Below, piece after piece: positions 43,774-53,907 of a stretch of 64,000 bases of DNA. Within the stretch, counting starts at the first letter, position 1, and every line of letters begins with the position of its first letter. Made by a program: the position numbers and the translations under genes. Location: contig NZ_CANLOZ010000002.1 of the NCBI RefSeq assembly GCF_947492965.1, forward strand, positions 124,001-188,000, given 5' to 3'. Source of the stretch: an uncultured Aquimarina sp. GTDB lineage: Bacteria; Bacteroidota; Bacteroidia; Flavobacteriales; Flavobacteriaceae. The notes under the pieces were generated by a model, which was not told where the DNA came from, ran no database searches, and was given only the letters and a program-made list of their open reading frames with translations.

Positions 43774-46611
43774 TTATGCCTGCTCCAGTTCTTTCTTTAG
43801 AAACTTAGCAGTATAGCTTTTTTTATTCTTTATCACTTCTTCCGGTGTTCCTTTTGCAATTACCTGACCACCATTTTTGCCTCCTTCATAGCCAATATCG
43901 ATAATGTAATCAGCCATTTTAACCACATCTAGATTGTGTTCAATGATAAGAACAGTATTACCTTTGTCGACTAATTCGTTTAATACTTCCATTAAAACTC
44001 TAATATCTTCAAAATGAAGACCTGTTGTAGGTTCATCTAGAATATAAAATGTATTTCCGGTATCTCTTTTAGATAATTCTGTAGCAAGTTTGATTCGCTG
44101 TGCTTCACCACCAGATAATGTCGTAGATTGTTGCCCAAGCGTTATGTATCCCAACCCCACACTTCTAATGGTTTTGAGTTTTCTGAAAATTTTCGGAATA
44201 TGTTCAAAAAAATCACAAGCTTCATTAATCGTCATTTCCAATACATCAGAAATCGATTTACCTTTATATCGTATTTCTAATGTTTCTCTATTGAATCTTT
44301 TTCCCTGACACGTTTCGCATTCTACATAAACATCAGGCAAGAAATTCATTTCAATAACTCGCAAGCCACCACCTTTGCAGGTTTCACATCTTCCTCCAGC
44401 AACATTAAAACTAAATCGCCCTGGTTTGTAACCACGAATCATAGCTTCTGGCGTCTTAGCAAATAAACTTCGAATTTCCGAAAACACACCAGTATATGTA
44501 GCAGGGTTGGAGCGTGGAGTTCTTCCGATTGGTGATTGATTAATATCAATTACCTTGTCTGCATGTTCTAAGCCTGTAATTTTCTTGTATGGCATTGGTT
44601 TTTTAACCCCATTAAAATAGTAAGCATTTAAAATAGGGTATAGGGTTTCATTGATAAGTGTAGATTTACCACTACCTGATACACCAGTAACAGCAATCAT
44701 TTTTCCTAATGGAATATCAATAGAAACATTTTTAAGATTATTTCCTGTTGCGCCCTTTAACGAAATCTTTTTACCATTTCCTTTTCTTCGTTTAGCAGGA
44801 ACTTTGATTTGCTTTTTACCACTTAGATAGTCTGCGGTTAATGTCGTGTGGTTTTTAAGGCTATTAGGATTACCTTCACTAATTATTTCACCACCATGTT
44901 TTCCTGCTCGTGGTCCAATATCGATAACATGATCGGCACGCTCTATCATATCTTTGTCGTGTTCAACTACAATAACAGAGTTACCAATATCTCTTAGTTG
45001 AACAAGTGAATTGATTAGCTTTTCATTATCTCGTTGATGTAATCCGATACTCGGTTCATCCAAAATGTATAGAACCCCAACCAATTGAGATCCTATCTGT
45101 GTGGCTAAGCGAATACGTTGTGCCTCTCCACCAGAAAGTGATTTACTACTTCTGTTAAGCGACAAGTATGTTAATCCTACATCTAGTAAAAATTGTAAAC
45201 GTGCATTGATCTCTTTTAAAATCTCACCGGAAATTTGTAGTTGCTTTTCGCTTAATTTTTTAGGAAGTTTTTGAAACCATTCTGCAAGTTCGCTAATATC
45301 CATGGTAGCAAGATCCGCAATACTTTTTCCTTCAACTTTGAAGTATAAAGATTCTTTTCTTAATCTAGACCCATTACATTCTGGACATTCGATATTATCC
45401 ATAAAATCTTTAGCCCATCTTCTTAAAGAAGTAGAATCGTTATTGTTGTAAGTGTTTTCTATGAACGTAGCAATACCTTCAAAATCAATTTTGTATTCTC
45501 TAGTGACACCCAGTGTTTTGCTATCTACGCTAAACTTTTCCTTTCCACCATACAAAATGATCTGCATCGCTTCTTCTGGAATATCTTTTATAGGGTCACT
45601 CAACTTAAACCCAAAACGTTGAGCAATTAGTTCTAACTGCTTAAATATCCAATTATTTTTTTGTGGTCCTTGAGGTACTAAACCTCCATTTTTAATGGAT
45701 TTAGTATCATCAGGAATTATTTTTTTGATATTTACTTCATACAGATTTCCAATACCGTTACATTTCGGACAAGCACCTTTAGGCGAATTAAAAGAGAAAT
45801 TATTGGGTTCTGGATTCGGATATGAAATTCCACTAGAAGGACACATTAAACTTCTACTAAAGAAACGAGCTTCATCAGAACCTTGCTCAATCACCATTAA
45901 GACATCATCTCCGTGATACATCGCAGTATTAATAGTTTCCATCAAGCGTTTAGAATTGTCCACGTCGTTGGTAACGGCTAAACGATCAATTACGATTTCG
46001 ATGTCATGGGTTTTGTATCGATCTAGCTTCATACCTTTGGTGATATCTTTGATTTCTCCATCGGTACGAACTTTTACAAAACCTTGTTTAGCTATTTGTT
46101 CAAAGAGTTCGCGATAATGTCCTTTTCTAGACCTAATAACAGGGGCGAGAATATTAATTTTTTTTCCTTCAAAGTCTTTAAGGATAAGATCTTTGATCTG
46201 CTCATCACTATAACTGACCATCTTCTCACCAGTATTGTAACTATAAGCATCACTTCCTCGAGCAAATAGAAGTCTCAAAAAATCATAAATCTCGGTGATA
46301 GTACCCACAGTACTTCTTGGGCTCTTACTAGTGGTTTTTTGTTCAATGGCAATTACAGGAGAAAGTCCATCGATTTTATCTACATCAGGCCTTTCCAGGC
46401 TACCAAGAAACTGACGGGCATAAGCGGAAAACGTTTCTATATATCGTCGTTGCCCTTCGGCATAAATAGTATCAAACGCTAAAGACGACTTACCAGATCC
46501 AGAAAGCCCAGTAATTACTACCAACTTTTCTCTAGGTATGGTGACATCGATATTTTTTAAATTATGAACTCTAGCTCCTAAAACTTCAATATTTTCCTCT
46601 GATACTGCCAT
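43774..46611 (-). CDS. uvrA: Excinuclease ABC subunit A
   Basis: This 945-residue protein recognises DNA damage in nucleotide excision repair. It has two ABC ATPase modules: Walker A GLSGSGKSS (K41) and GVSGSGKST (about 640), with signature LSGGEAQRIRLA and LSGGEAQRIKLA and Walker B ILDEPSIGL and ILDEPTTGL. Zinc-binding cysteine pairs are CPKCNGIGN, CPECNGSR, CETCKGGG and CETCQGKR. The length matches the family. A TACATTTG -7 element lies 20 bases upstream. Confidence 0.97.
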   Translation of the reverse strand: MAVSEENIEVLGARVHNLKNIDVTIPREKLVVITGLSGSGKSSLAFDTIYAEGQRRYIETFSAYARQFLGSLERPDVDKIDGLSPVIAIEQKTTSKSPRSTVGTITEIYDFLRLLFARGSDAYSYNTGEKMVSYSDEQIKDLILKDFEGKKINILAPVIRSRKGHYRELFEQIAKQGFVKVRTDGEIKDITKGMKLDRYKTHDIEIVIDRLAVTNDVDNSKRLMETINTAMYHGDDVLMVIEQGSDEARFFSRSLMCPSSGISYPNPEPNNFSFNSPKGACPKCNGIGNLYEVNIKKIIPDDTKSIKNGGLVPQGPQKNNWIFKQLELIAQRFGFKLSDPIKDIPEEAMQIILYGGKEKFSVDSKTLGVTREYKIDFEGIATFIENTYNNNDSTSLRRWAKDFMDNIECPECNGSRLRKESLYFKVEGKSIADLATMDISELAEWFQKLPKKLSEKQLQISGEILKEINARLQFLLDVGLTYLSLNRSSKSLSGGEAQRIRLATQIGSQLVGVLYILDEPSIGLHQRDNEKLINSLVQLRDIGNSVIVVEHDKDMIERADHVIDIGPRAGKHGGEIISEGNPNSLKNHTTLTADYLSGKKQIKVPAKRRKGNGKKISLKGATGNNLKNVSIDIPLGKMIAVTGVSGSGKSTLINETLYPILNAYYFNGVKKPMPYKKITGLEHADKVIDINQSPIGRTPRSNPATYTGVFSEIRSLFAKTPEAMIRGYKPGRFSFNVAGGRCETCKGGGLRVIEMNFLPDVYVECETCQGKRFNRETLEIRYKGKSISDVLEMTINEACDFFEHIPKIFRKLKTIRSVGLGYITLGQQSTTLSGGEAQRIKLATELSKRDTGNTFYILDEPTTGLHFEDIRVLMEVLNELVDKGNTVLIIEHNLDVVKMADYIIDIGYEGGKNGGQVIAKGTPEEVIKNKKSYTAKFLKKELEQA

Positions 46612-46630
46612 AAAAATTTAACCAAGATTG

Positions 46631-46638
46631 CAAATGTA
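46631..46638 (-). promoter_or_regulatory. Candidate -7 element (TACATTTG) for uvrA
   Basis: On the minus strand TACATTTG matches TAnnTTTG and ends 19 bases before the uvrA ATG. No -33 TTG at the usual distance; no LexA-like box was recognised. Confidence 0.45.
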
Positions 46639-46764
46639 GTTATTTGTGTTGTGTTAGTAAAATTGGGTAAGCTTTTACAATTGTTAAATAGCTGTTATAA
46701 TTTCTAAATAAAGACAGAACTAAATTTTGATACTTTTTATATTTTAGCTTAAAACATAAATTAT

Positions 46765-47289
46765 ATGATATTAGGAATAGGCTCCAGAATTAAACATCCT
46801 ACTTATGGATTGGGTGTTGTTACTAATGTAACCTCAAAAATGTATTGGGTAACTTTTATTGAAAATGGATTAGAAACTATTGATGTGGATGAAGATTTTG
46901 AAGTCATCGATGGTGTAGAAGATGAAGTAGATACGATTAGTTTTTATGAAGTAGAAAGAACATTCCGAGAATTATTAAAAAGATATAGCGATATTTCTGA
47001 GATAGTACCAATAGCTGATAAATGGAAAGGTGGGAAAATAATATTAGAACCAGCAGATACAAATCTTGCTTCTAAAGAAATTCCAATCGATACATTCTTT
47101 CATAAAATTGTGATGGTACGAGATCGCATTCGTGTAATGGAACAAAAGATTAACAGTTCTAAAGCGATTGATGATCAGGATAAAATTGATTTACAACAGT
47201 ATATCACAAGAATGTATGGTAGTCTAACTACATTTAACGTGCTTTTTAAAAATAAATCTCAACAATTTGTTGGTAGCAGTAAAAAGTAA
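46765..47289 (+). CDS. Small SH3/Tudor-like protein, function unknown
   Basis: This 174-residue protein begins with an SH3/Tudor-like fold (GIGSRIKHPTYGLGVVTNVTSKMYWVTFIENGLETI), as found at the ends of UvrD- and CarD-type proteins. A helical C-terminal part follows (VRDRIRVMEQKINSSKAIDDQDKIDLQQYITRMYGSLTTFNVLF). Such an N-terminus often binds proteins or nucleic acids, but no function is known for this arrangement. It ends exactly one base before the ATG of a DASS transporter and is probably co-transcribed with it. It is divergent from uvrA. Confidence 0.7.
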   Translation: MILGIGSRIKHPTYGLGVVTNVTSKMYWVTFIENGLETIDVDEDFEVIDGVEDEVDTISFYEVERTFRELLKRYSDISEIVPIADKWKGGKIILEPADTNLASKEIPIDTFFHKIVMVRDRIRVMEQKINSSKAIDDQDKIDLQQYITRMYGSLTTFNVLFKNKSQQFVGSSKK

Positions 47290-48732
47290 ATGACAGTATA
47301 TCCACTAATTAAAAAGGTAGGTTTATTTGCAGGACCACTATTGTTTTTGGTTTTGGTAAACCTACCTTTTGTTATGGTTTCTGAAATTGCAGACAAGGTA
47401 ATTTCAGTGGCGGTATGGATGATTATTTGGTGGATTACGGAAGCTGTTTCTATATCTGTAACGGCTTTGATTCCTTTAGTTCTATTTCCATTGGTTGGAA
47501 TTTTAGATATTAAAACAGTATCTCAAAGTTATGGAAGTCATATCGTTTTTTTATTTTTTGGAGGTTTTGTGATGGCCTTGGCTTTAGAAAAAGTGAATCT
47601 TCATAAACGAATTGCGTTATCAATTATAAAGATTACTGGTACCAGTCCAAATCGTGTTATTCTCGGATTTATGATCGCTACAGCTTTTTTGAGTATGTGG
47701 ATAAGTAATACTGCGTGCACAGTAGTGATGTTACCCATTGCACTTTCTGTAATTCAGCTTTTGATCAATGATGAAGATGGGTTTACTAAAAACGATCGAA
47801 ACTTTGCATTAAGTATTATGCTAGGAATTGCCTTCTCTGCTAATGTTGGAGGAGTAGCAACCATTATTGGAACGCCACCAAATTCCGTTTTAGTAGGATT
47901 TTTAGAGACAGAATATCAGATTGAAATTTCGTTTCTGAACTGGATGTTATTGGCATTTCCTTTTTCAGTGATGATGATTGGAGTTATTTATTTTGTGATT
48001 GTAAAATGGATTTATCCCAATCGAATTTCTGGTTTTACAGCTTCAAGAAATGTAATTGACGAAGAATTAAAGAAACTTGGAAAAATCACAAAAATTGAGC
48101 GAAGGGTACTTACTATTTTTAGTGTTGTTATTTTTTTGTGGATTACTAGAACTACAATCAATAATTTCTTTCCTGGTTTGAATTTGTCGGATACCGGAAT
48201 TAGTATGATGGGAGCATTTGCATTATTCGTAATTCCTTTTAAACTAAATAAAGGAGAATTTACACTTGATTGGAAAGATACGCAAAAGCTTCCTTGGGGC
48301 ATTCTTATTTTATTTGGTGGTGGTTTAGCACTTGCTAGTGGTTTGTCACATGCTGGTCTTATAGAATTAGTAGCCGATAATATTGCTGCTAATAAAGGAT
48401 TAAGTCTTTTGATAGTTGCTTTGCTGCTAATTGTATTTATGCTTTTTATGACGGAGTTGATGAGTAACGTAGCGTTGGTATCAATTTTTGTTCCTGTAGT
48501 GGCAGGAATCGCTTTAGGATTAAAAATTTCAATGCTTCATTTGTTGATTCCAGTAACGATGGCATCCAGTTGCGCATTTATGTTACCAATGGCTACACCT
48601 CCCAACGCGATTGTGTTTGCCAGTGGTTATGTAAAAGTATCCGAAATGGTAAAAGTAGGAGTGATCCTAAATATTATTTCAGTGTTATTATTACTATTAC
48701 TATTTAAGTTTTACGTTTCTCTTATATTTTAA
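47290..48732 (+). CDS. DASS/SLC13-family sodium-anion symporter
   Basis: This 480-residue membrane protein matches the DASS family (dicarboxylate, sulfate or citrate symporters). About 11-12 spans are present, with two SNT-type motifs (MWISNTACTVVMLP and ELMSNVALVSIFVP) that bind sodium and substrate carboxylate. ANVGGVATIIGTPPNSVL and SCAFMLPMATPPNAIVFASG are the repeated re-entrant signatures. The likely substrates are C4-dicarboxylates, but sulfate or phosphate cannot be excluded. It follows the small SH3-like gene with no gap. Confidence 0.92.
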   Translation: MTVYPLIKKVGLFAGPLLFLVLVNLPFVMVSEIADKVISVAVWMIIWWITEAVSISVTALIPLVLFPLVGILDIKTVSQSYGSHIVFLFFGGFVMALALEKVNLHKRIALSIIKITGTSPNRVILGFMIATAFLSMWISNTACTVVMLPIALSVIQLLINDEDGFTKNDRNFALSIMLGIAFSANVGGVATIIGTPPNSVLVGFLETEYQIEISFLNWMLLAFPFSVMMIGVIYFVIVKWIYPNRISGFTASRNVIDEELKKLGKITKIERRVLTIFSVVIFLWITRTTINNFFPGLNLSDTGISMMGAFALFVIPFKLNKGEFTLDWKDTQKLPWGILILFGGGLALASGLSHAGLIELVADNIAANKGLSLLIVALLLIVFMLFMTELMSNVALVSIFVPVVAGIALGLKISMLHLLIPVTMASSCAFMLPMATPPNAIVFASGYVKVSEMVKVGVILNIISVLLLLLLFKFYVSLIF

Positions 48733-48756
48733 AGGTTTAACAACACTAGAGTATAA

Positions 48757-48786
48757 AAGCCCAACCTGTTTCGGTTGGACTTTTTT
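48757..48786. terminator. Terminator between the DASS and haloperoxidase genes (bidirectional)
   Basis: AAGCCCAACC (48757-48766) and GGTTGGACTT (48773-48782) pair with one G-T, and T-runs occur on both strands, so it can serve both convergent genes. Confidence 0.85.
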
Positions 48787-48797
48787 ACAGATTTATT

Positions 48798-50195
48798 TTA
48801 GTTTTGAAGATCAAGATCATTTACAGCATCTGCGATCTCTCTACCTAAGCGTAAACCTTCGATAGCATCTTGTTCTATATGTACACCTAAAGGAACGCGA
48901 GAGTATGCATTTTCTCTTGCCATTTCAGTAAAGGAAGTAAAACTTCTTGGTGTACCATTAAACTCTATTACGTAATCAAATCCTTCATAGGTTCTATCTG
49001 TAAAACTGATATTATCCGTACCAAAGAATCCGATAAATACTCCAGCTCCAGCACCTGCAAACGTAGCATGACCAGAAGGATAACTTGGAAAAGCTGGGTT
49101 AGCTTCTTCTATAAATCTTGATAAATTGGTTGTAAAATCTTCATTTATATATTCTAAAATATAATTACTAGGGCGCTCGATATTATAAGTGTATTTGTCA
49201 TCCCAAGCAGAAACAGCTGCATCATTCAGCGCAAAACCAAGTTTTAGTAACAGTTCCAATGTTCTTTCATATCCCAAGTCATGTTGTTCAATTAATTGAT
49301 TGGCAATAGAAAATTGTCTTCCTGGAGGACTAATCATCAGACCTTCTACATCATCTGCCCAAAACTCAGCAATCCATAAATCTTCATCGTTTCCATTGGC
49401 AGCTGCCGTTGCTACTTCATAAACCTCATGCATTTGTTCATAATATTCGCTAGATTCATTTCTACTGTATTGTAAGACTGTAGAAAAATCTTCGCTGCTA
49501 GTTTCCTCTGGGGATATAGCAAAAGTTCTGACTTCTCTCCAATACGGAAACCAAGCATCTTCGTTTTCATTAGCAGCCCATAAACCAACACCTACAGGAG
49601 CTATATAATCACTAGGAGTTGGGTTTGCAGCTTGTTCTTCTCCTTCTTGATCGGTTTGACTATAACTTATAACTCGCTGTGCCACATGTCTACCCCAATT
49701 TTCTGAATTTTCTATCTCTGAAGCAGAAAGTCCTTCAGTAAGTTCAGCTTCTTTTTCTTCCTGAAAAGAAGATATTCTCTGTCTAACTCCAGATTCCAGG
49801 CTAAACATAAAATGATCAATAACCAATGCATATGCAGTATTTAAAGCTAAATCAATATCTACGTCATCTTCTAATGCATTTAGATTTATATTCAGGTTAT
49901 TAAATCTATCTTCATTAGACGTATAATCATCCATAAAAGGAACTGCAGTTTCATAACCTGTTAAATGAATGTATGCCAAGGCTCTAGTAATGGTGTTTGG
50001 TCTCATGCTTTGCGTATATTGATCTATAGTTACCCATAGATTACTCCATTCAACTATTAGATTAGCAGTTTCATTAGTTAAATCGATATCCGTATCAGGA
50101 TCATCAAAAATAGCATCATCATCTGTGGCACAAGATTGAAATAATAATATGTTAATTGCTATAATGATAATCCACTTTAAATTTATTTTCTTCAT
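48798..50195 (-). CDS. Vanadium-dependent haloperoxidase/PAP2-superfamily lipoprotein
   Basis: This 465-residue lipoprotein (Cys22 in LLFQSCATDDD) carries the PAP2/vanadium-haloperoxidase motifs: K334 with R341-P342 (KYTYNIERP), S374-G375-H376 (YPSGHATFAG) and S432-R433 with H439 and D443 (SRVPLGVHIEQDA). H439 is the equivalent of the vanadate ligand or phosphatase nucleophile. It could be a haloperoxidase or an acid phosphatase; sequence alone cannot decide. It is downstream of a TonB receptor/FecR/FecI set and has a copy of that locus's probable ECF promoter 195 bases upstream. Confidence 0.88.
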   Translation of the reverse strand: MKKINLKWIIIIAINILLFQSCATDDDAIFDDPDTDIDLTNETANLIVEWSNLWVTIDQYTQSMRPNTITRALAYIHLTGYETAVPFMDDYTSNEDRFNNLNINLNALEDDVDIDLALNTAYALVIDHFMFSLESGVRQRISSFQEEKEAELTEGLSASEIENSENWGRHVAQRVISYSQTDQEGEEQAANPTPSDYIAPVGVGLWAANENEDAWFPYWREVRTFAISPEETSSEDFSTVLQYSRNESSEYYEQMHEVYEVATAAANGNDEDLWIAEFWADDVEGLMISPPGRQFSIANQLIEQHDLGYERTLELLLKLGFALNDAAVSAWDDKYTYNIERPSNYILEYINEDFTTNLSRFIEEANPAFPSYPSGHATFAGAGAGVFIGFFGTDNISFTDRTYEGFDYVIEFNGTPRSFTSFTEMARENAYSRVPLGVHIEQDAIEGLRLGREIADAVNDLDLQN

Positions 50196-50491
50196 AATTT
50201 TTTGAGGTTAAGAAAAACTTGATAAAATCTTTATCAGATACTTGTCGATACTATTAAATTACTTTCTTTTTTCGGCCGTAAATAAAGTAAAAAGCACTAA
50301 AAAATAGTATCATTTATGTTTTTTCAAGTTTTAGTTAATAATTCTAATTTGGCTTATTTTTCATAAACCTTTTTGCTTGTTTATTATGAATACGAGTGAT
50401 ACTTGTTTTTACCCAACCACATAATTTAAAAAAATGATAATAATTTTTATTTTAGGTGATTAACAAATTGATTTTCAAGTATATAATTTTG
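50196..50491 (-). other. Leader region of the haloperoxidase gene, with an ECF promoter copy
   Basis: This 296-base gap separates the TonB receptor stop from the haloperoxidase start. It contains the second copy of GGTTGGGTAAAA-N12-CGTAT (50418-50390), which would leave an untranslated leader of about 185 bases. A short GATAAA/TTTATC inverted repeat lies near 50220. I see no ORF. Confidence 0.5.
50390..50418 (-). promoter_or_regulatory. Candidate ECF-sigma promoter upstream of the haloperoxidase gene
   Basis: On the minus strand GGTTGGGTAAAA (50418-50407), 12 bases, then CGTAT (50394-50390). The arrangement and spacing are identical to the site upstream of fecR. Taking GGTTGGG as -35 and CGTAT as -10 gives a 17-base spacer, normal for ECF promoters. 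Confidence 0.6.
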
Positions 50492-52945
50492 TTAAAAAAA
50501 TAGGTTTATTTGTAAATTTGGAGAGAATCTACTTGCTTTTCTTAGACTATTATCATCTTGATTTTGAAAAGCGTTTACAATATTATCTTGTCCATATACA
50601 TTTAGTATAGATAAACCAATTACCGTTTTAAAGCTTTTAGAAGTATTATAAAAAGTATAAGAAGTTGAAAAATCTAGTTGATGTAATCCTGGAAAACGAT
50701 TAGAGAATTCTATATTACCAGAATTTGATTCATTCGGAAAGATAGCTGGTAAACCTGAAAAATACCCCCATGAAAGCGCGAATTTCCATTTTTCTAGATT
50801 TATTAAACCAGTTAAGCTTATGATGTGACGTTGATCAAAGAATGCATCGGATGTCTCTTGAAAGTTCGTTTCAGTTTTACTCAAAGAATAATTGATGAAA
50901 GCTTCTATTCTACGCCATTTTTTCTTAATAAAAAGATTTGTTCCAAAACTGATGATACTTCCCAATTGGTCATCAGATTTCTGAGAAATATCATTTGTTT
51001 TCTTATGATACAGTTCTAAATCTATCAACCATTTAGAAGAATCGAATATACCACCAATCATCGTTTGGGTACCTTTTAAAGGTCTTATCTCATCATTGGG
51101 TAAGAACCAAAGTTGATTTGTAGTATTGAAATCATCGAAATCATTGGTGAACTTTTTTTGAATAAATTGATTAGAACTACCAACCGAAGTTTTTAAATAT
51201 ATCTGATCATTAACCAAATAACTAGCCGAAAATCTAGGGTTTACATATAAATTACGAAGAGGTGAATAATAATTATTATGAAGCCCGAAATTAATGATTA
51301 ATCGTTCGTTCCATTTTTTTTGAAAAGAGATGTAATTAGAATGAACAATTGCAGATTGCCGTCTTTCAGAATCAATATTGCTTTGTTGTCCAAACTCTTT
51401 ACTGGTTAGACGATGCTCTGTTAGGGTATACCCAGATTCGAAAGATAAATGATCATTATAATCATATGTTATTTCTGTGATTACACGTGTGTCTGATACC
51501 GTATTATCAAACCTTTCTACATCAGATCTTGTGTTTTGCACGAAACCCTCGCTCATGCTATTAAGATCAAAATTTGATTTGCTAAATCTTAGTTCTGTTT
51601 TTAGTTTTTTAGATAATTGTGATTGCCATTTTGCAGTAAATCCCCAGTTATCTAGCTCGAGCTCTCTAAAATCAACTTCGTCATCTTCATTTTGGTTTCT
51701 TACCTGAGCTGATAGATCATTTTGAATATTTATAAAGCTTAATGTAATCGCATTTCGATCATTTATGTCATAGTTTAATTTGGCATTTAGATCATAAAAA
51801 CCGATATCAAAATTAGAAGAACTATTTACTTCATCTGCTACTGATTCCAGTCTACTTCCTTGGAAACTTAAGATAGAAATAGCTTCTAGTTTTGGTGTGT
51901 TAAAATTTGGATAGCTGCTTCTTCCTGATACGATAAGCCCTAATTTCTCATCAATAAGCTTAGTCTTTAGAGTAGCTCCTGCTAATATTGAGTTGATAGA
52001 AATTTCATAACGGTTCTCTTTTGGTATTTTGTCGTAGGTAGTCATATTAATTAGACCACCAACACGACCTCCCCATTTTACTGGTAAGGAATTTCTTTGA
52101 ATTTCTACATCAGTTACGACAGAAGTATTATAAGGAGAAATAGCACCTAAAAAATGGCCTGAATGATAAATAGGAATATCATCTATCTGTACCAAGTTTT
52201 GATCAAAAGTATTACCTCTAAAATTAAGGTTTCCTGGTTTTCCACTAGGAGAGTGAATTCCTGGAATATTATTGATTACATTAAAAATATCTCCATCGGT
52301 TTCACCAGCTAATAAACCAAGGGATTGGGTATTAATTTGTATGCTATGATCACTTATTCTAGAATCTATTCCCTTGGTTACGTAGCTGTTTAAAACAATC
52401 TCATCTAATTGAAATTGCTTTTTAGACAGTTTTAAAACGGGAGTGTTTAACAGATCTTCTGCTTTTAATTTTACACTATTAAAAGAATATAAATGAATAC
52501 TTATAGAATCTAAAAGGAATACATTTCGCAATGTAAATGTTTCATCGGTGCTAAATATATAATCTGTTGGATGATCATTGATTTGATATTCTAATGTAGA
52601 AATAGTTGAATTAGATGTATCATCAATAACTCGAAAGTTAATACTCTTTCGAATAGGTAATATTATATAGTCATTGCTGTTATTTTTTTTAAATGTAACT
52701 CGAGCTTGTTGCTCTATGATTTTAATACAATCCTGTATAGTGTCGCAGCTAATGTTTCTTCTTAAGAATATATTTTTAAAGGTAGTATGATTGTAGGAGA
52801 AATCGATATCAAATTTTTTCTCCAATTCTTCGAGTTTATCTGAAAACTTAATAAAACTAGTATTCTGAGCAATACCAGTAGAACTAAATAGAAGGAGTAA
52901 GAGTAAAAGTAAAATATGGTAATATGAAACATACTTATTATCCAT
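50492..52945 (-). CDS. TonB-dependent receptor with STN signalling domain (FecA-like)
   Basis: This 817-residue outer-membrane receptor has a signal peptide (ILLLLLLLLFSSTGIAQ), an STN domain at about 38-97 (KLEELEKKFDIDFSYNHTTF) for signalling to FecR, a plug (about 190-310, SVVTDVEIQRNSLPVKWGGRVGGLINM) and a 22-strand barrel ending in NLQINLFF. The FecR gene lies 3 bases upstream. The STN domain marks it as a transducer. The imported ligand is unknown: no SusD gene follows, so glycan uptake by a SusCD pair is unlikely. The whole is a FecIRA-like set. Confidence 0.9.
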   Translation of the reverse strand: MDNKYVSYYHILLLLLLLLFSSTGIAQNTSFIKFSDKLEELEKKFDIDFSYNHTTFKNIFLRRNISCDTIQDCIKIIEQQARVTFKKNNSNDYIILPIRKSINFRVIDDTSNSTISTLEYQINDHPTDYIFSTDETFTLRNVFLLDSISIHLYSFNSVKLKAEDLLNTPVLKLSKKQFQLDEIVLNSYVTKGIDSRISDHSIQINTQSLGLLAGETDGDIFNVINNIPGIHSPSGKPGNLNFRGNTFDQNLVQIDDIPIYHSGHFLGAISPYNTSVVTDVEIQRNSLPVKWGGRVGGLINMTTYDKIPKENRYEISINSILAGATLKTKLIDEKLGLIVSGRSSYPNFNTPKLEAISILSFQGSRLESVADEVNSSSNFDIGFYDLNAKLNYDINDRNAITLSFINIQNDLSAQVRNQNEDDEVDFRELELDNWGFTAKWQSQLSKKLKTELRFSKSNFDLNSMSEGFVQNTRSDVERFDNTVSDTRVITEITYDYNDHLSFESGYTLTEHRLTSKEFGQQSNIDSERRQSAIVHSNYISFQKKWNERLIINFGLHNNYYSPLRNLYVNPRFSASYLVNDQIYLKTSVGSSNQFIQKKFTNDFDDFNTTNQLWFLPNDEIRPLKGTQTMIGGIFDSSKWLIDLELYHKKTNDISQKSDDQLGSIISFGTNLFIKKKWRRIEAFINYSLSKTETNFQETSDAFFDQRHIISLTGLINLEKWKFALSWGYFSGLPAIFPNESNSGNIEFSNRFPGLHQLDFSTSYTFYNTSKSFKTVIGLSILNVYGQDNIVNAFQNQDDNSLRKASRFSPNLQINLFF

Positions 52946-52948
52946 AAT

Positions 52949-53875
52949 TTATTCTACAATAATCCTATTATTATCTATACGATATTTTATTTCCATAGAT
53001 GAGAATAGTGTATTTAAAGCTGTATTTAAGTCTTTATGAGTTAGTGTCCCTGTAAATTCTAGATTTTCATATTTTTTTGGCAATTCTATTTTGATATCAT
53101 AGTACTTTTCTAGCTCTTTCGTTATTGCTGATAAGGTATCTTTATTAAATTTACTAACATTATTAATCCAGTCTGGTGTGGTAGAATTATGAGAATTACT
53201 AACTAATATATTTTTTTCTGCTATTACAGACTGTCCTTTTGTTAGTATTTTTTGATCTTTATCACCATATTCTACATTCACCTTTCCTTCATAACAGCTA
53301 ACTTCAAATGTATCTGGAGCTACTTTTACATTAAATTGTGTTCCTAAAACATCAATTTTTCCTAAATCGGTGACTACGGTAAAAGGTTTTCCTTTAGTAA
53401 CATCGAAAAATGCTTGACCATCCAGGAAAATAGTTCTCTTGTTTTCCCAATCATTCTCCTTAAATGATACTTTAGATAATGCGTCAACTTTTACTATCGT
53501 ACCACAAGGAAGTTCAACTGTTTTATTTTCAGCGACTAAAGTAGTGATTGTAGTCGTTTGATTCATAAAGTAATTCCATGATAAATAGCTAATAGTCATC
53601 AAGATAGCAATACTTGCAGCTATCTTCATCCAACCATAATTGTTTTTATGTATTGATTTTACTTGTGTGTTAGAAACGGTTTTTTTGCGATTATTAAGAT
53701 CTTTTAATCCGGCTTCTACATCTAGTTTAGGTACTTGCCAGGTATCAATTTCATCAATGACTACCTTTAATTCATCTAACTCGCCAGACGATTCCAATTG
53801 TTTTTTTTCGTCCTCATTCAATCGGTTGTCTAACCAGCGTGATATCAAATTGTTTCGAGTAAATTTATTATTCAC
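52949..53875 (-). CDS. FecR-family anti-sigma factor
   Basis: This 308-residue protein has a cytoplasmic N-terminus (about 1-80, NLISRWLDNRLNEDEKKQLES), one span at about 83-103 (MKIAASIAILMTISYLSW), a FecR domain (about 115-215, ELPCGTIVKVDALSKVSF, FLDGQAFFDVTKGKPFTVVT, VLGTQFNV) and a C-terminal STN-like DUF4974 domain (KELEKYYDIKIELPKKYENLEFTG). It starts with GTG. It receives the signal from the TonB receptor and controls the sigma factor. The candidate ECF promoter lies 33 bases upstream. Confidence 0.92.
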   Translation of the reverse strand: MNNKFTRNNLISRWLDNRLNEDEKKQLESSGELDELKVVIDEIDTWQVPKLDVEAGLKDLNNRKKTVSNTQVKSIHKNNYGWMKIAASIAILMTISYLSWNYFMNQTTTITTLVAENKTVELPCGTIVKVDALSKVSFKENDWENKRTIFLDGQAFFDVTKGKPFTVVTDLGKIDVLGTQFNVKVAPDTFEVSCYEGKVNVEYGDKDQKILTKGQSVIAEKNILVSNSHNSTTPDWINNVSKFNKDTLSAITKELEKYYDIKIELPKKYENLEFTGTLTHKDLNTALNTLFSSMEIKYRIDNNRIIVE

Positions 53876-53907
53876 TGTATAAGTATTTTATGTTAGAATT
53901 ACTTTGT

